Source of the DNA: Actinomycetota bacterium
GTDB lineage: Bacteria; Actinomycetota; Acidimicrobiia; Acidimicrobiales; AC-9
DNA length: 39,982 nucleotides
Direction: 5' to 3'
NCBI GenBank assembly: GCA_005888295.1
Contig: VAWP01000045.1
Coordinates: 3,342-43,323 of the forward strand
Part shown: positions 20,698-28,840 of the stretch, piece by piece
How positions within the stretch are numbered: position 1 is the stretch's first letter
How the letters are laid out: the number at the start of each line of letters is the position of its first letter
The notes under the pieces: model-generated
Seen by the model: the letters and a program-made list of their open reading frames with translations, nothing else
The model's database searches: none
Told to the model about the DNA's origin: nothing
Translations under genes and position numbers: made by a program

Positions 20698-22032
20698 CTA
20701 GCAGGGTCGCCCCTCGGCCTCGCCGGTCACGATCCATTCGGTGCCGTCGGGGCTGTCCCGCACCTCGACCCCGAGCTGGGCGAGCCGGTCCCGCGCCACG
20801 TCGGCGTCGTGCCAGCGCCGGTCGGCGCGGGCGTCTGCCCGCATGCCGAGGACAGCCTCCACGAAAGGCCCGATCACCTCGCGCGGGTCGCGCGCTCCCA
20901 CTTGGGCCAGCTCGCCCAGCCGCACGACCATCGACCGCAGAGCCGCCCGCCCGCGATCCATCTCGTCGGACTGGAGCGTGTCACGGGACCAGGCCTGCAG
21001 CTCGCCGTCGAGGTCCAGGATCGTCCTGACCGCCGACTCGACGTCGCGCGCGGCCACGGCGGCGGCGAACGCCTCCTCGTGGGCGCGCACCGACTCCATG
21101 AGCGGCGACCCCGACGGCTGCGGCTCGGCGTCCCCGACCGGCGACGGCTGGCTCGCGTCGGAACGGTCTCCTTCAGGGGCCTGGCGATCGGCGCGAGGCG
21201 CCCGACCGGCGGCCACATCGGCGATCTCGGAGATGGTCACGGTGCTCCCAGCGGGGATCTCAGTCGAGCGACCATCGGAGCGGACCGTGACCACGCCCAG
21301 CCCGGCGATCGTGGCGTCCCCCGCGTCGAGATCGATCACCACGGCCGTGTGCTCGTCCACCCCGAGCACGAACGCATCCTCCGGTAGCTCGCGCTCCATG
21401 ACCGCCAGCCGCTGCTCGCCGAGGTAGCAGTAGCGGGTGTCGTGGTTCCCGCCTTCGGCGTTGTTGTAGTGCGGGATGACCGCGGCGTGCAGGCCGGTGG
21501 CGGCCAGCAGGTCGAGGCCCTCGAGCCAGTGCGGGTCGGCGCCGACCTTGTAGATCTCGTAGACGGGGACGGTCGCCACCCCGAGCGTCAGGGCGGCGGC
21601 GCTGGCGAAGGTCACCACCCCACCCCGGGCCAGCTTGTCGGCCAGCAGTTGCGGGACGACCGTTCCGGTCCAGTGGCGCAGGGCGTAGCTCGGGCTGCCA
21701 GGCCCGGCAAAGACGTACCGAGCCTCGCCGAGCCTCGCCAGCATCGTCTCGTTGCGGACGGTGTCGGCCTCCGCGGACGACCGTATGTCGGCCACCTCGA
21801 TCTCGGCGTTCACGCTCTCCCGGAAGTACTCGACCGCCTTCGCCGCCACGTCCGCCGCGTTCATCTGGAACCCGAACGGCGTGCTCAGCAGCACCGCCGG
21901 GACCGGCGGCGGGCCCAGGCGGGCCAGGAGCTGGCGGTGCATCTTCACCATGGTGGGGCTGGTCTCCCCCGAGCCCATGATGGTGAGCAGGCGGGTCACA
22001 CCCGTGGCCAACGTCCCGGTCGGAAGGGCCAT
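20698..22032 (-). CDS. Peptidase S51 (cyanophycinase/dipeptidase E)-like domain fused to a cysteinyl-tRNA synthetase C-terminal (DALR-like) domain
   Basis: N-terminal TRLLTIMGSGETSPTMVKMHRQLLARLG...VFAGPGSPSYALRHW...GGVVTFASAAALTLG...VLGVDEHTAVVIDL; C-terminal HEEAFAAAVAARDVESAVRTILDLDGELQ...FVEAVLGMRADARADRRWHDADVARDRLAQLGVEVRDSPDGTEW. ATG at 22032 chosen. Confidence 0.8.
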   Translation of the reverse strand: MALPTGTLATGVTRLLTIMGSGETSPTMVKMHRQLLARLGPPPVPAVLLSTPFGFQMNAADVAAKAVEYFRESVNAEIEVADIRSSAEADTVRNETMLARLGEARYVFAGPGSPSYALRHWTGTVVPQLLADKLARGGVVTFASAAALTLGVATVPVYEIYKVGADPHWLEGLDLLAATGLHAAVIPHYNNAEGGNHDTRYCYLGEQRLAVMERELPEDAFVLGVDEHTAVVIDLDAGDATIAGLGVVTVRSDGRSTEIPAGSTVTISEIADVAAGRAPRADRQAPEGDRSDASQPSPVGDAEPQPSGSPLMESVRAHEEAFAAAVAARDVESAVRTILDLDGELQAWSRDTLQSDEMDRGRAALRSMVVRLGELAQVGARDPREVIGPFVEAVLGMRADARADRRWHDADVARDRLAQLGVEVRDSPDGTEWIVTGEAEGRPC

Positions 22033-22054
22033 TCCGGCACCGGCACCGGTACCG

Positions 22055-23698
22055 TCAACCGCCTCGCACGTCGACCGGTGTACCGGCCCGCTCCGACGAC
22101 CGGTGGGCGGCCTCGAGGAGGACCACGATCCTCCGGCCCTCGTCGGGGGTGACGGCCAGCGGCTCGCCGAGGGCGAGGTGATCGGCGAGGTTGCGCTGGA
22201 AGGCAAAGGGCTGCGGCGCCGCGAGCGGGAGGCGGGTCTCGCTCAGGCCGTGGTCGCTCTCGTACCGGGCCAGCGTGAGCTCGGCCGGCGCCTCGGCGTG
22301 ATGCGCCCGTTCGACGACGAGACCCACCCCGGGCTCGAGGCGCTCGAAGGTCCGTGGTCGGTACCAGCCCGCGAGTGTGCCCGCCGCACCCTGCAGATAG
22401 AACTTCGGTCGCCTGATGCCGGCCACGGAGCTGTCGACGAACTCCGCCTCCCTTCCGTCGTCCCACCGGAGGCGGACCCGCAGCTGGTCGAGGTTGGTGA
22501 CGTCGTGCCAGACCCGCTTGTGCCCGTGGGCCTCGACGACGGCTGGCATGTCGCCCATGAGGAGGAGGATCCAGTCGAGGTGGTGCGAGCCCCAGTCGAA
22601 GACGGTTCCCCCCGAGATCGACTCCTCCGAGTGCCACGCCCGACACGGGTGCTCGAAGCCCCCCACGAACGTCTCGACGTTGAACAGCTCGCCCAGCATC
22701 CCGGCGCGAACGGCGCGCTGAATGGCGACGAAGTCGGTGTCCCATCGCCTGCTCTGGTTGACTGTCAGAACACGGTCGTGCGCCTGCGCCGTCGCCAGCA
22801 TCTCGTCGGCCTCGCCCACGGTGAGGCACAAGGGCTTCTCGCAGGCCACGTGCTTTCCGGCGCGCAGCAGCTCGATCGAGATGCTGGCGTGCGACACCGG
22901 TGGGGTGGCGACCACCACCACCTCCACGTCGTCGTCCCTGGCCAGCTCGGCCACTGTCGTGTACGCCCGGATGCCAGGGAACTCCTCCTCGGCGGCCTTG
23001 CGCCGTTCGGCGCTCTCGTCGCAGGCCGCCACCAGGTCGAGACCGGCTGTGGCCCGGGCGGCGGCGCCGTGGTGGTAGCCCATGCCGCCGTAGGGGCCGT
23101 ACCCCACGACGGCCAGACCGACAGGTCGGCCCCCGCGGTCCGGTGCATGGCGGGAGCGCAGGGCCCGACGCAGGATCGTCGCCAGCTCCTCGTTCTCGAG
23201 CGCGCCCTCGGTGTTCCCGAGGCCCGAGGTCACGATCCGGCCTCGTCCTGCGGCCACCTCGGTGATCACCGGCTGATCCTCGTAGCCCACGCTCACCGAC
23301 ACACAGACCTGCGCCGCCGGGGCCGACCTCAGCGGCCGGAGGCGGTCCACGATCGGGAACTCGTCGCGCACCCGTTGGGTCAGCACGCTCGTCGGCGACA
23401 CCACCTTGGCGAACCACTCACCGAGGCGCCCGGCGTCCGCACCGAGGCGCCCGTCGCCACCAATGTGCAGCAGCGACGCGCCGGCCTCGACGTGACCGTG
23501 CAGCGCCCGCAGCCAGTCGTCGTTCAGGCCGTCGGTCCCGCCGTCCACCACCACGGCCCCGTACCCCCCAGGTGGCGGGACATCGGGGCCCGCGGGCACG
23601 ACGTCGGTACGGGTGACGCCGACTGCCCTCGCGGCAACGGCCGTCAGAGCCGAGCGGCGCCGGTCGGTCAGGCGCGAGGACACGATCAGGACGGGCAT
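22055..23698 (-). CDS. ThuA-like N-terminal domain fused to Gfo/Idh/MocA oxidoreductase
   Basis: N-terminal PVLIVSSRLTD...GGYGAVVVDGG...LRALHGHVEAGASLLHIGGDGRLG; C-terminal GLAVVGYGPYGGMGYHHGAAARATAGLDLVAACDES...VEVVVVATPPVSHASISIELLRAGKHVACEKPLCLTVGEADEM. Confidence 0.86.
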   Translation of the reverse strand: MPVLIVSSRLTDRRRSALTAVAARAVGVTRTDVVPAGPDVPPPGGYGAVVVDGGTDGLNDDWLRALHGHVEAGASLLHIGGDGRLGADAGRLGEWFAKVVSPTSVLTQRVRDEFPIVDRLRPLRSAPAAQVCVSVSVGYEDQPVITEVAAGRGRIVTSGLGNTEGALENEELATILRRALRSRHAPDRGGRPVGLAVVGYGPYGGMGYHHGAAARATAGLDLVAACDESAERRKAAEEEFPGIRAYTTVAELARDDDVEVVVVATPPVSHASISIELLRAGKHVACEKPLCLTVGEADEMLATAQAHDRVLTVNQSRRWDTDFVAIQRAVRAGMLGELFNVETFVGGFEHPCRAWHSEESISGGTVFDWGSHHLDWILLLMGDMPAVVEAHGHKRVWHDVTNLDQLRVRLRWDDGREAEFVDSSVAGIRRPKFYLQGAAGTLAGWYRPRTFERLEPGVGLVVERAHHAEAPAELTLARYESDHGLSETRLPLAAPQPFAFQRNLADHLALGEPLAVTPDEGRRIVVLLEAAHRSSERAGTPVDVRGG

Positions 23699-23787
23699 CG
23701 GCTCGTTCACGGTGGGCGGTGCCATAGGGGCGACCATCTTCTACCCACCGGCGATCCGTCGTGGACACCGCAGTAGGGTGACGCCCG

Positions 23788-24438
23788 ATGGGAGCCGTGC
23801 GAGCAGCGCGACGTGGCCCCCTCGCCGGCGCTGCCCGCCTGACCGGCACCGCCCTCGCCGGGTACGCCCTGGGTGGGCTGCCCTCGGCCGACGTGGCGAC
23901 CCGGCTGGCCACCGGGGGCGGGACCGACCTGCGGACGGCGGGGTCGGGGAACCCCGGCGCCGTGAACGCCATGCAGGTGCTGGGCGGGGGCTGGGGCACG
24001 GCCGTCCTGGCGGCGGACATCGCCAAGGGGGCGATGGCGTGCGCCGTCGGTCGGGCCGTGGGCGGCGGGACCGGTGCTCACCTGGGCGGCACCGCCGCGG
24101 TCCTGGGTCACTGCTTCCCGGCTGCGAGCGGGTTCAAAGGCGGCAAGGGCGTGGCGGCGAGCGTGGGACAGTGCCTCGCGACCTTCCCCGCCTACTTTCC
24201 GGTCGACCTCGCCGTCGCCGCCCTGAGCTCGACGGGGCCGTGGCGGCGGCGCGCGTCGGTCGCCACGCAGCTCTCGTCGGCCGCCTGGATCGGTGGGGCG
24301 ATCCTGTGGTGGCGGAAAGGATGGCCCAACCTCTGGGGGCCGCGCCCGACGGCGGCGCTGCCGTTGGCGGTCGGTGCCAGCAGCGCCGTCATCCTGTACC
24401 GCTTCGCCACCGCGCGCGCACCGAAACGCGAGGAGTGA
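23788..24438 (+). CDS. plsY: PlsY-type glycerol-3-phosphate acyltransferase
   Basis: GYALGGLPSADVATRLATGGGTDLRTAGSGNPGAVNAMQVLGG...GHCFPAASGFKGGKGVAASVG. Confidence 0.87.
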   Translation: MGAVRAARRGPLAGAARLTGTALAGYALGGLPSADVATRLATGGGTDLRTAGSGNPGAVNAMQVLGGGWGTAVLAADIAKGAMACAVGRAVGGGTGAHLGGTAAVLGHCFPAASGFKGGKGVAASVGQCLATFPAYFPVDLAVAALSSTGPWRRRASVATQLSSAAWIGGAILWWRKGWPNLWGPRPTAALPLAVGASSAVILYRFATARAPKREE

Positions 24439-25277
24439 ACGTGATCGGCCTGTGCACCGACTCGAACGCCCAGCTGCCACCCGAGCTGGTCGAGCGCTAC
24501 GGGGTGGAGGTCGTGCCCTTGACGGTGACCCTTGACGGTGACGACTTCCTCGAAGGGGTCGATCTCGACGCCGACGGCTTCTACGCCCGGTTCGAGCACG
24601 GGGTGACCCAGGTGTCGACGGCGGCGCCCTCGCCGGGCCGGTTCGTGCTCGCCTACGAGGCGCTGGTGGAGCGGGGCGCCTCGGAGATCCTGTCGGTCCA
24701 CCTCGGATCCTCTGTGTCGAGCACGCTGGACGCGGCTCGCGTGGCGTCCCGCGGTGCCGGTGTCCCGGTGCGGCTGGTCGACACCGGGACGGCGTCGTTC
24801 GGAGTGGCGTGCTGTGTCTGGGAGGCCGCCGAGGCGGCGGCCAAGGGTGCCGGGGCCGAGGAGGCGGCGTCGGTGGCCGAGGCGGTGGCGGCACGGACCG
24901 GCAACGTCTTCGTGGTGGGGGCCCTGGAGCTGGCCCGCAGTGGCGGGAGGCTGGCGGCTCCGTCGGGGTCCGGCGGCTCTGCTGGTATCCCCGTGCTCAC
25001 GCTGGCCGAGGGACGGATGGTGCCCGTCGGCGAGGTGGCCACGATGGACGAGGCGGCGCGGGTCATGGCTACGACCGTCCGCGACGCCGGCACCGCCCTG
25101 CGCGTCGGGCTCGGGATCGCCGACGCCGGTGCGGCGCCGCTGTGGCACGCGCTCGAGGCAGCCCTCGTGGACGCGCCGGAGGTGCTCGAGGTGGTGCGAT
25201 ACCGGATCGGCCCCAGCGTGGGTGCCCACACGGGCCCAGGGTCCGCCGGCGCCATCTACTACCCGTCTGGCGTCTGA
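24435..25277 (+). CDS. DegV family fatty-acid-binding protein
   Basis: VIGLCTDSNAQLPPELVERYGVEVVPLTVTLDGDDFLEGVDLDADGFYARF...VSTAAPSPGRFVLAYEALVERGASEILSVHLGSSVSSTLDAAR; GTG start at 24435 or 24441. Confidence 0.91.
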   Translation: MNVIGLCTDSNAQLPPELVERYGVEVVPLTVTLDGDDFLEGVDLDADGFYARFEHGVTQVSTAAPSPGRFVLAYEALVERGASEILSVHLGSSVSSTLDAARVASRGAGVPVRLVDTGTASFGVACCVWEAAEAAAKGAGAEEAASVAEAVAARTGNVFVVGALELARSGGRLAAPSGSGGSAGIPVLTLAEGRMVPVGEVATMDEAARVMATTVRDAGTALRVGLGIADAGAAPLWHALEAALVDAPEVLEVVRYRIGPSVGAHTGPGSAGAIYYPSGV

Positions 25278-25304
25278 GGCCGCCGCCGTCCGCACACTCC
25301 TCCT

Positions 25305-25374
25305 GTTCCGCATCTGGTCGAAAGTGGGCGGTTCGCTCGCAGCCGCGGTGACCACTTTCGACCAGATGTGGAAC
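25305..25374. repeat. Inverted repeat, 23-nt arms with one mismatch and 24-nt spacer; palindromic element copy 1
   Basis: GTTCCGCATCTGGTCGAAAGTGG at 25305-25327 versus CCACTTTCGACCAGATGTGGAAC at 25352-25374, in the convergent intergenic region. Confidence 0.93.
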
Positions 25375-25408
25375 GGCAGGACTGTCCGAGCTCGCCGCCC
25401 GCCGCTCC

Positions 25409-25882
25409 TCAGAGCGTGGTCTCGAGGGCCTCGACCACCTGCTCCTCGAGCCAACTGAGGTAGCCGTAGAGGGCGAGCCCGGGGGCCCGCGGATCGCTCG
25501 TGTCGACCGGCTCGAGACCCTCGCTGACGTCGAGATTGGTGCCGAGCACGAGGCGCAGCTCGTTGAGCGCCGAGAGCCAGCTGACGACCTGACCCTCGTC
25601 GAGCCGGTCGGCGTCGATGGTCTCCTCCATCACCGTGAGGGCCTGGCGGTGGTGCTCGAGGAGTTCGGCGTGCACGAGCTCCTGGTAGTCCGCCTCGGCC
25701 TTTTCCTCGTCGCGGTAGGCCGGGGGGAACAGGCGACGCACGCTCGGATCGGCGGGATCGGTCGAGTCGATCAGCTCCCGCACCTGGCCGGGTAGCGAGC
25801 GGAGCAGGTCCCGTTCCGCCTTCGACAGTCGCAGTTGGTACTGACCCGCCCTGGTGCGGCGCAGGCGGCGGCCGAGCTTCAC
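25409..25882 (-). CDS. DUF2017 family protein
   Basis: Acidic helical protein MKLGRRLRRTRAGQYQLRLSKAERDLLRSLPGQVRELI...SWLSALNELRLVLGTNLDV, directly downstream of clpS as is usual in actinobacteria. Confidence 0.8.
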   Translation of the reverse strand: MKLGRRLRRTRAGQYQLRLSKAERDLLRSLPGQVRELIDSTDPADPSVRRLFPPAYRDEEKAEADYQELVHAELLEHHRQALTVMEETIDADRLDEGQVVSWLSALNELRLVLGTNLDVSEGLEPVDTSDPRAPGLALYGYLSWLEEQVVEALETTL

Positions 25883-25889
25883 CCGGACC

Positions 25890-26195
25890 TCACGCCTCGT
25901 GCTCCATCGTCGCCCACAGGCCGTGCTCGTGCAGCCGGAAGACGTCGAGCTCCGCCCGTTCCCGGGACCCGCTCGAGACGATGGCGCGTCCCTTCTGGTG
26001 CACGTCCAGCATCAGCTTGGTGGCCTTCGCCTTGCTGTAGCCGAACAGCTTCTGGAACACGAAGGTGACGTAGGACATGAGGTTGATCGGGTCGTTCCAG
26101 ACGATGACGATCCACGGCCGATCGGGCTCGACGGCGCGGCCCCCGACGGGCTCCTCGATCTCGGTCGGAAGCGTGTCCGGCACCGCTGTCGGCAT
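25890..26195 (-). CDS. clpS: ATP-dependent Clp protease adaptor ClpS
   Basis: [72 protein letters not shown]. Confidence 0.94.
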   Translation of the reverse strand: MPTAVPDTLPTEIEEPVGGRAVEPDRPWIVIVWNDPINLMSYVTFVFQKLFGYSKAKATKLMLDVHQKGRAIVSSGSRERAELDVFRLHEHGLWATMEHEA

Positions 26196-26256
26196 ACCCC
26201 GATTCTGCCCCCTCCGAGGGGGGTGAGGGAATCCCCAGGTCGGGCCCGATTCGGGC

Positions 26257-27204
26257 TCAGGTGCCCGCCAGCACCTCCGGGGCGCGCTCGTCGGGGGCGA
26301 TCTCGGCGAGGCTCGCCGGCGCCGGGGCCGGGTGGACGAACAGCCCGAGGTTGTAGCGCAGGACGGCGATCCACAGGGCGGTGGCCCCGGCGAGGTGCAT
26401 GGCGACCAGGTAGGCCGGCACCCGGGTGAAGTACTGGGTGTACCCGATGGCGGCCTGGGCGGCGATCACCCCGAGCACGATGCGAGCCCGGCGTTGGACG
26501 TCCGCCGGGGCGCGAGCGTGGTGGAGGGCGAACAGCGTGGCGATGGTGAGACCGATCAGCACCATGACCACACTCGAGTGGAGCTCGGCGACGCCCTGGA
26601 AGTGGAACGGGAGCCGCTTGGCGTGGATGTCACCGCTGTGGGGGCCGCTGCCGGTGACGGCGGTTCCGAGGATCACGACGACGCCCACGGTGGCCAGGAC
26701 GAGCCACCCCAGCCTGACCAGGTCGCGACTGACGACCGGGCGGGCGCGGGTCACGGGTCGGCCGGCTCGGTGGTGGAGCACCACGGCGTCGGCCAGCACG
26801 GCGAACGACAGCACGAAGTGGCCCATGACCCAGGGGGGGTCGAGCTTGTACAGCACGGTGAGTCCGCCCAGCACCACCTGCGCGAGGACCCCGGCCACGA
26901 GACCGCTCGACAGCCAGACCAGGTCGCGCCGCCGCGGCCGCCGCACCAGGGCGCCGACCACCGCCGCCACCACGGCGGCGGTGACCGCCACGGTGATGAC
27001 CCGGTTGGTGAACTCGATCATCGGGTGGAGGCTCCAGGCCGCCACGATGCGGTGCCCGGTGCAGGTCGGCCAGTCTGGGCACCCCAGCCCCGACCCGGTC
27101 AGCCGCACGGCACCGCCCGTCACCACGATCGCCGAGAGGGCGATCACGGCGCCCAGGGTCACGCGGCGGTACGCATCCGGGGTGAGGCGGCGGGTACCCG
27201 ACAC
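26257..27204 (-). CDS. ctaA: Heme A synthase, COX15/CtaA family
   Basis: [34 protein letters not shown]...[13 protein letters not shown]...[28 protein letters not shown] start at 27204. Confidence 0.9.
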   Translation of the reverse strand: MSGTRRLTPDAYRRVTLGAVIALSAIVVTGGAVRLTGSGLGCPDWPTCTGHRIVAAWSLHPMIEFTNRVITVAVTAAVVAAVVGALVRRPRRRDLVWLSSGLVAGVLAQVVLGGLTVLYKLDPPWVMGHFVLSFAVLADAVVLHHRAGRPVTRARPVVSRDLVRLGWLVLATVGVVVILGTAVTGSGPHSGDIHAKRLPFHFQGVAELHSSVVMVLIGLTIATLFALHHARAPADVQRRARIVLGVIAAQAAIGYTQYFTRVPAYLVAMHLAGATALWIAVLRYNLGLFVHPAPAPASLAEIAPDERAPEVLAGT

Positions 27205-27240
27205 TGGGCGCGATGCTACGGCCCGGCCTCCCGACCGACA

Positions 27241-27302
27241 CATCGGAGCGGGGGTGGGCGGCCCGCTGACGGCCGCGGGGCCACTTTTGAGCAGATGACA
27301 GG
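27241..27302. repeat. Degenerate second copy of the palindromic element at 25305-25374
   Basis: catcggagcgggggtgggcggcccgctgacggccgcggggccacttttgagcagatgacagg aligns with catctggtcgaaagtgggcggttcgctcgcagccgcggtgaccactttcgaccagatgtgg. Confidence 0.65.
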
Positions 27303-27324
27303 GCCGTCGTATTGTCGGACCTCG

Positions 27325-28178
27325 ATGGCGACCCTCGCCCCTCCTGCTCCTCTCGCCCGTCTGCGGGGCTATGCACGACGGTGCCCACCATGGTCGTGGC
27401 GGCACGAGGTCTGCCGTCGGGCTGGCTCGTGCTGACCACCCTCGTCGGTGGCTCCCTCGCCGCCGGCGGCGCCAACGCCGCCAACATGTACGTCGATCGC
27501 GACATCGACCGGGTGATGCATCGCACCCGCGACCGGCCGCTGGTGACCGGCATCGTGACGCCGAGGGCTGCGCTGATCTTCGCCGCCGCACTCGAGGTGG
27601 TGGCCTTCGCCGAGCTGTGGAGGTTCGTCAACCTGCTGAGCGCGGTGCTCGCCGTGAGCGCCACGCTCTTCTACGTCTTCGTGTACAGCCTCTGGCTGAA
27701 GAGGACCTCGAGCCAGAACATCGTCATCGGTGGGGCCGCCGGAGCCGTGCCCACGCTGGTCGGGTGGTCGGCGGTGACCGGTCATCTGGCCCTGGCGCCG
27801 TTCGTGCTCTTCGCCGTGATCTTCGTCTGGACACCACCGCACTTCTGGGCCCTCGCCGTGCGCTACCGCGACGACTACGCCGCCGCCCACGTTCCGATGC
27901 TCCCGGTCGTCGCCTCCTTCACCGGCACGGCCCGACGGATCCTCGCCTACACCGTCGCCCTCTGGGTGGTGTCCGTCGCATTCGCGCCGATCGGCGGGAT
28001 GGGGGCGATCTATCTCGGCGCCGCCATCGTGCTCGGCGGTGTGTTCGTGGCCTACGCCGTGCATCTGCTCCGCGAGAGCACGGCGTCGGCCGCCATGCGC
28101 CTGTTCGGCTATTCGATCTCCTATGTGACGCTGCTCTTCTCCGCCATGGCCGTGGACGAGCTGGTGCGCCACCACTGA
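27325..28178 (+). pseudogene. ctaB: Protoheme IX farnesyltransferase (heme O synthase), disrupted near the N-terminus: conserved TKPR-containing segment missing, frame change at about 27373-27377
   Basis: MATLAPPAPLARLRGYA (frame of 27325), then TTVPTMVVAARGLPSGWLVLTTLVGGSLAAGGANAANMYVDRDIDRVMHRTRDRPL... in another frame; the typical xLTKPRIIELLLVTT linker is absent. Confidence 0.8.
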
Positions 28179-28181
28179 GCG

Positions 28182-28772
28182 GTGGGCGCGGTCGAGGCGG
28201 CCCAGCCCCCGGCCGGGTCCGGGCGGGCGCCCAAGAGGGGCCCCGGGTGGTTGCGATCCTGGCGCTGGCGGGCGCTGGCCTTCGGGCTGATCGTGCTCGT
28301 GGCCGTGATCGGGGCGATCATCCTCACCACCGGGCGGCCGGTCGAGGGCAACGCCGCTCCGGCGTTCTCGGTCGCCCGCCTCGGACAGTCGGGCTCGACG
28401 GTGAGCCTGGGCGACTTTCGGGGCCGGCCGGTGGTGATGAACTTCTTCGCCTCGTGGTGCCCGCCGTGCCGGGACGAGCTGCCGATCCTCTCCGCCGCCC
28501 AGCGCCGCCTGGGCGGGAGCGTGGTCTTCCTCGGCATCGACGTCGCCGACTCGACCCCGGCGGCCCTCGATCTGGTCAGGGCCAGCGGCGTGACGTATCC
28601 GCTGGGCGTGGACCCCGACTACAAGGTCGCCGACAGCCTGTACCACCTGCGAGGGCTGCCGTCGACGGTCTTCATCGACGCCAAGGGGAACGTCGCCGCC
28701 ACGGTCCTCGGCCAGCTCAGCCCCCGCGTCCTCGACGACCGGCTGGCGGGGCTCACCGGCCACCCCGCCTGA
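28182..28772 (+). CDS. TlpA-like membrane-anchored thioredoxin (CPPC active site)
   Basis: Single N-terminal TM segment; VVMNFFASWCPPCRDELPILSAAQRRLGGSVVFLGIDVADS...GLPSTVFIDAKGNV. Confidence 0.91.
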   Translation: MGAVEAAQPPAGSGRAPKRGPGWLRSWRWRALAFGLIVLVAVIGAIILTTGRPVEGNAAPAFSVARLGQSGSTVSLGDFRGRPVVMNFFASWCPPCRDELPILSAAQRRLGGSVVFLGIDVADSTPAALDLVRASGVTYPLGVDPDYKVADSLYHLRGLPSTVFIDAKGNVAATVLGQLSPRVLDDRLAGLTGHPA

Positions 28773-28801
28773 GCGCTGGCGCGCTGGCGGCAGTTCCCTT
28801 G

Positions 28802-28822
28802 GGCCGGCCTCCCGGGCCGGCC
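28802..28822. terminator. GC-rich hairpin GGCCGGCC-tcccg-GGCCGGCC between convergent genes, possible bidirectional terminator
   Basis: Seen directly; lies between the ends of the TlpA-like gene and the ABC permease gene. Confidence 0.45.
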
Positions 28823-28840
28823 TGAGCGCCGGCGCGCCCG

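Noticed and set aside
24515-24541. 13-nt tandem duplication cccttgacggtga in the DegV gene
   Set aside because: Frame and expected DegV sequence (VVPLTVTLDGDDFLEGVDLD) are intact, so it is probably a coincidental repeat rather than an insertion.
27312-27374. ORF start MSDLDGDPRPSCSSRPSAGLC as the genuine CtaB N-terminus
   Set aside because: Lacks CtaB N-terminal features; the other frame of the same DNA encodes a normal CtaB start (MATLAPPAPLARLRGYA).
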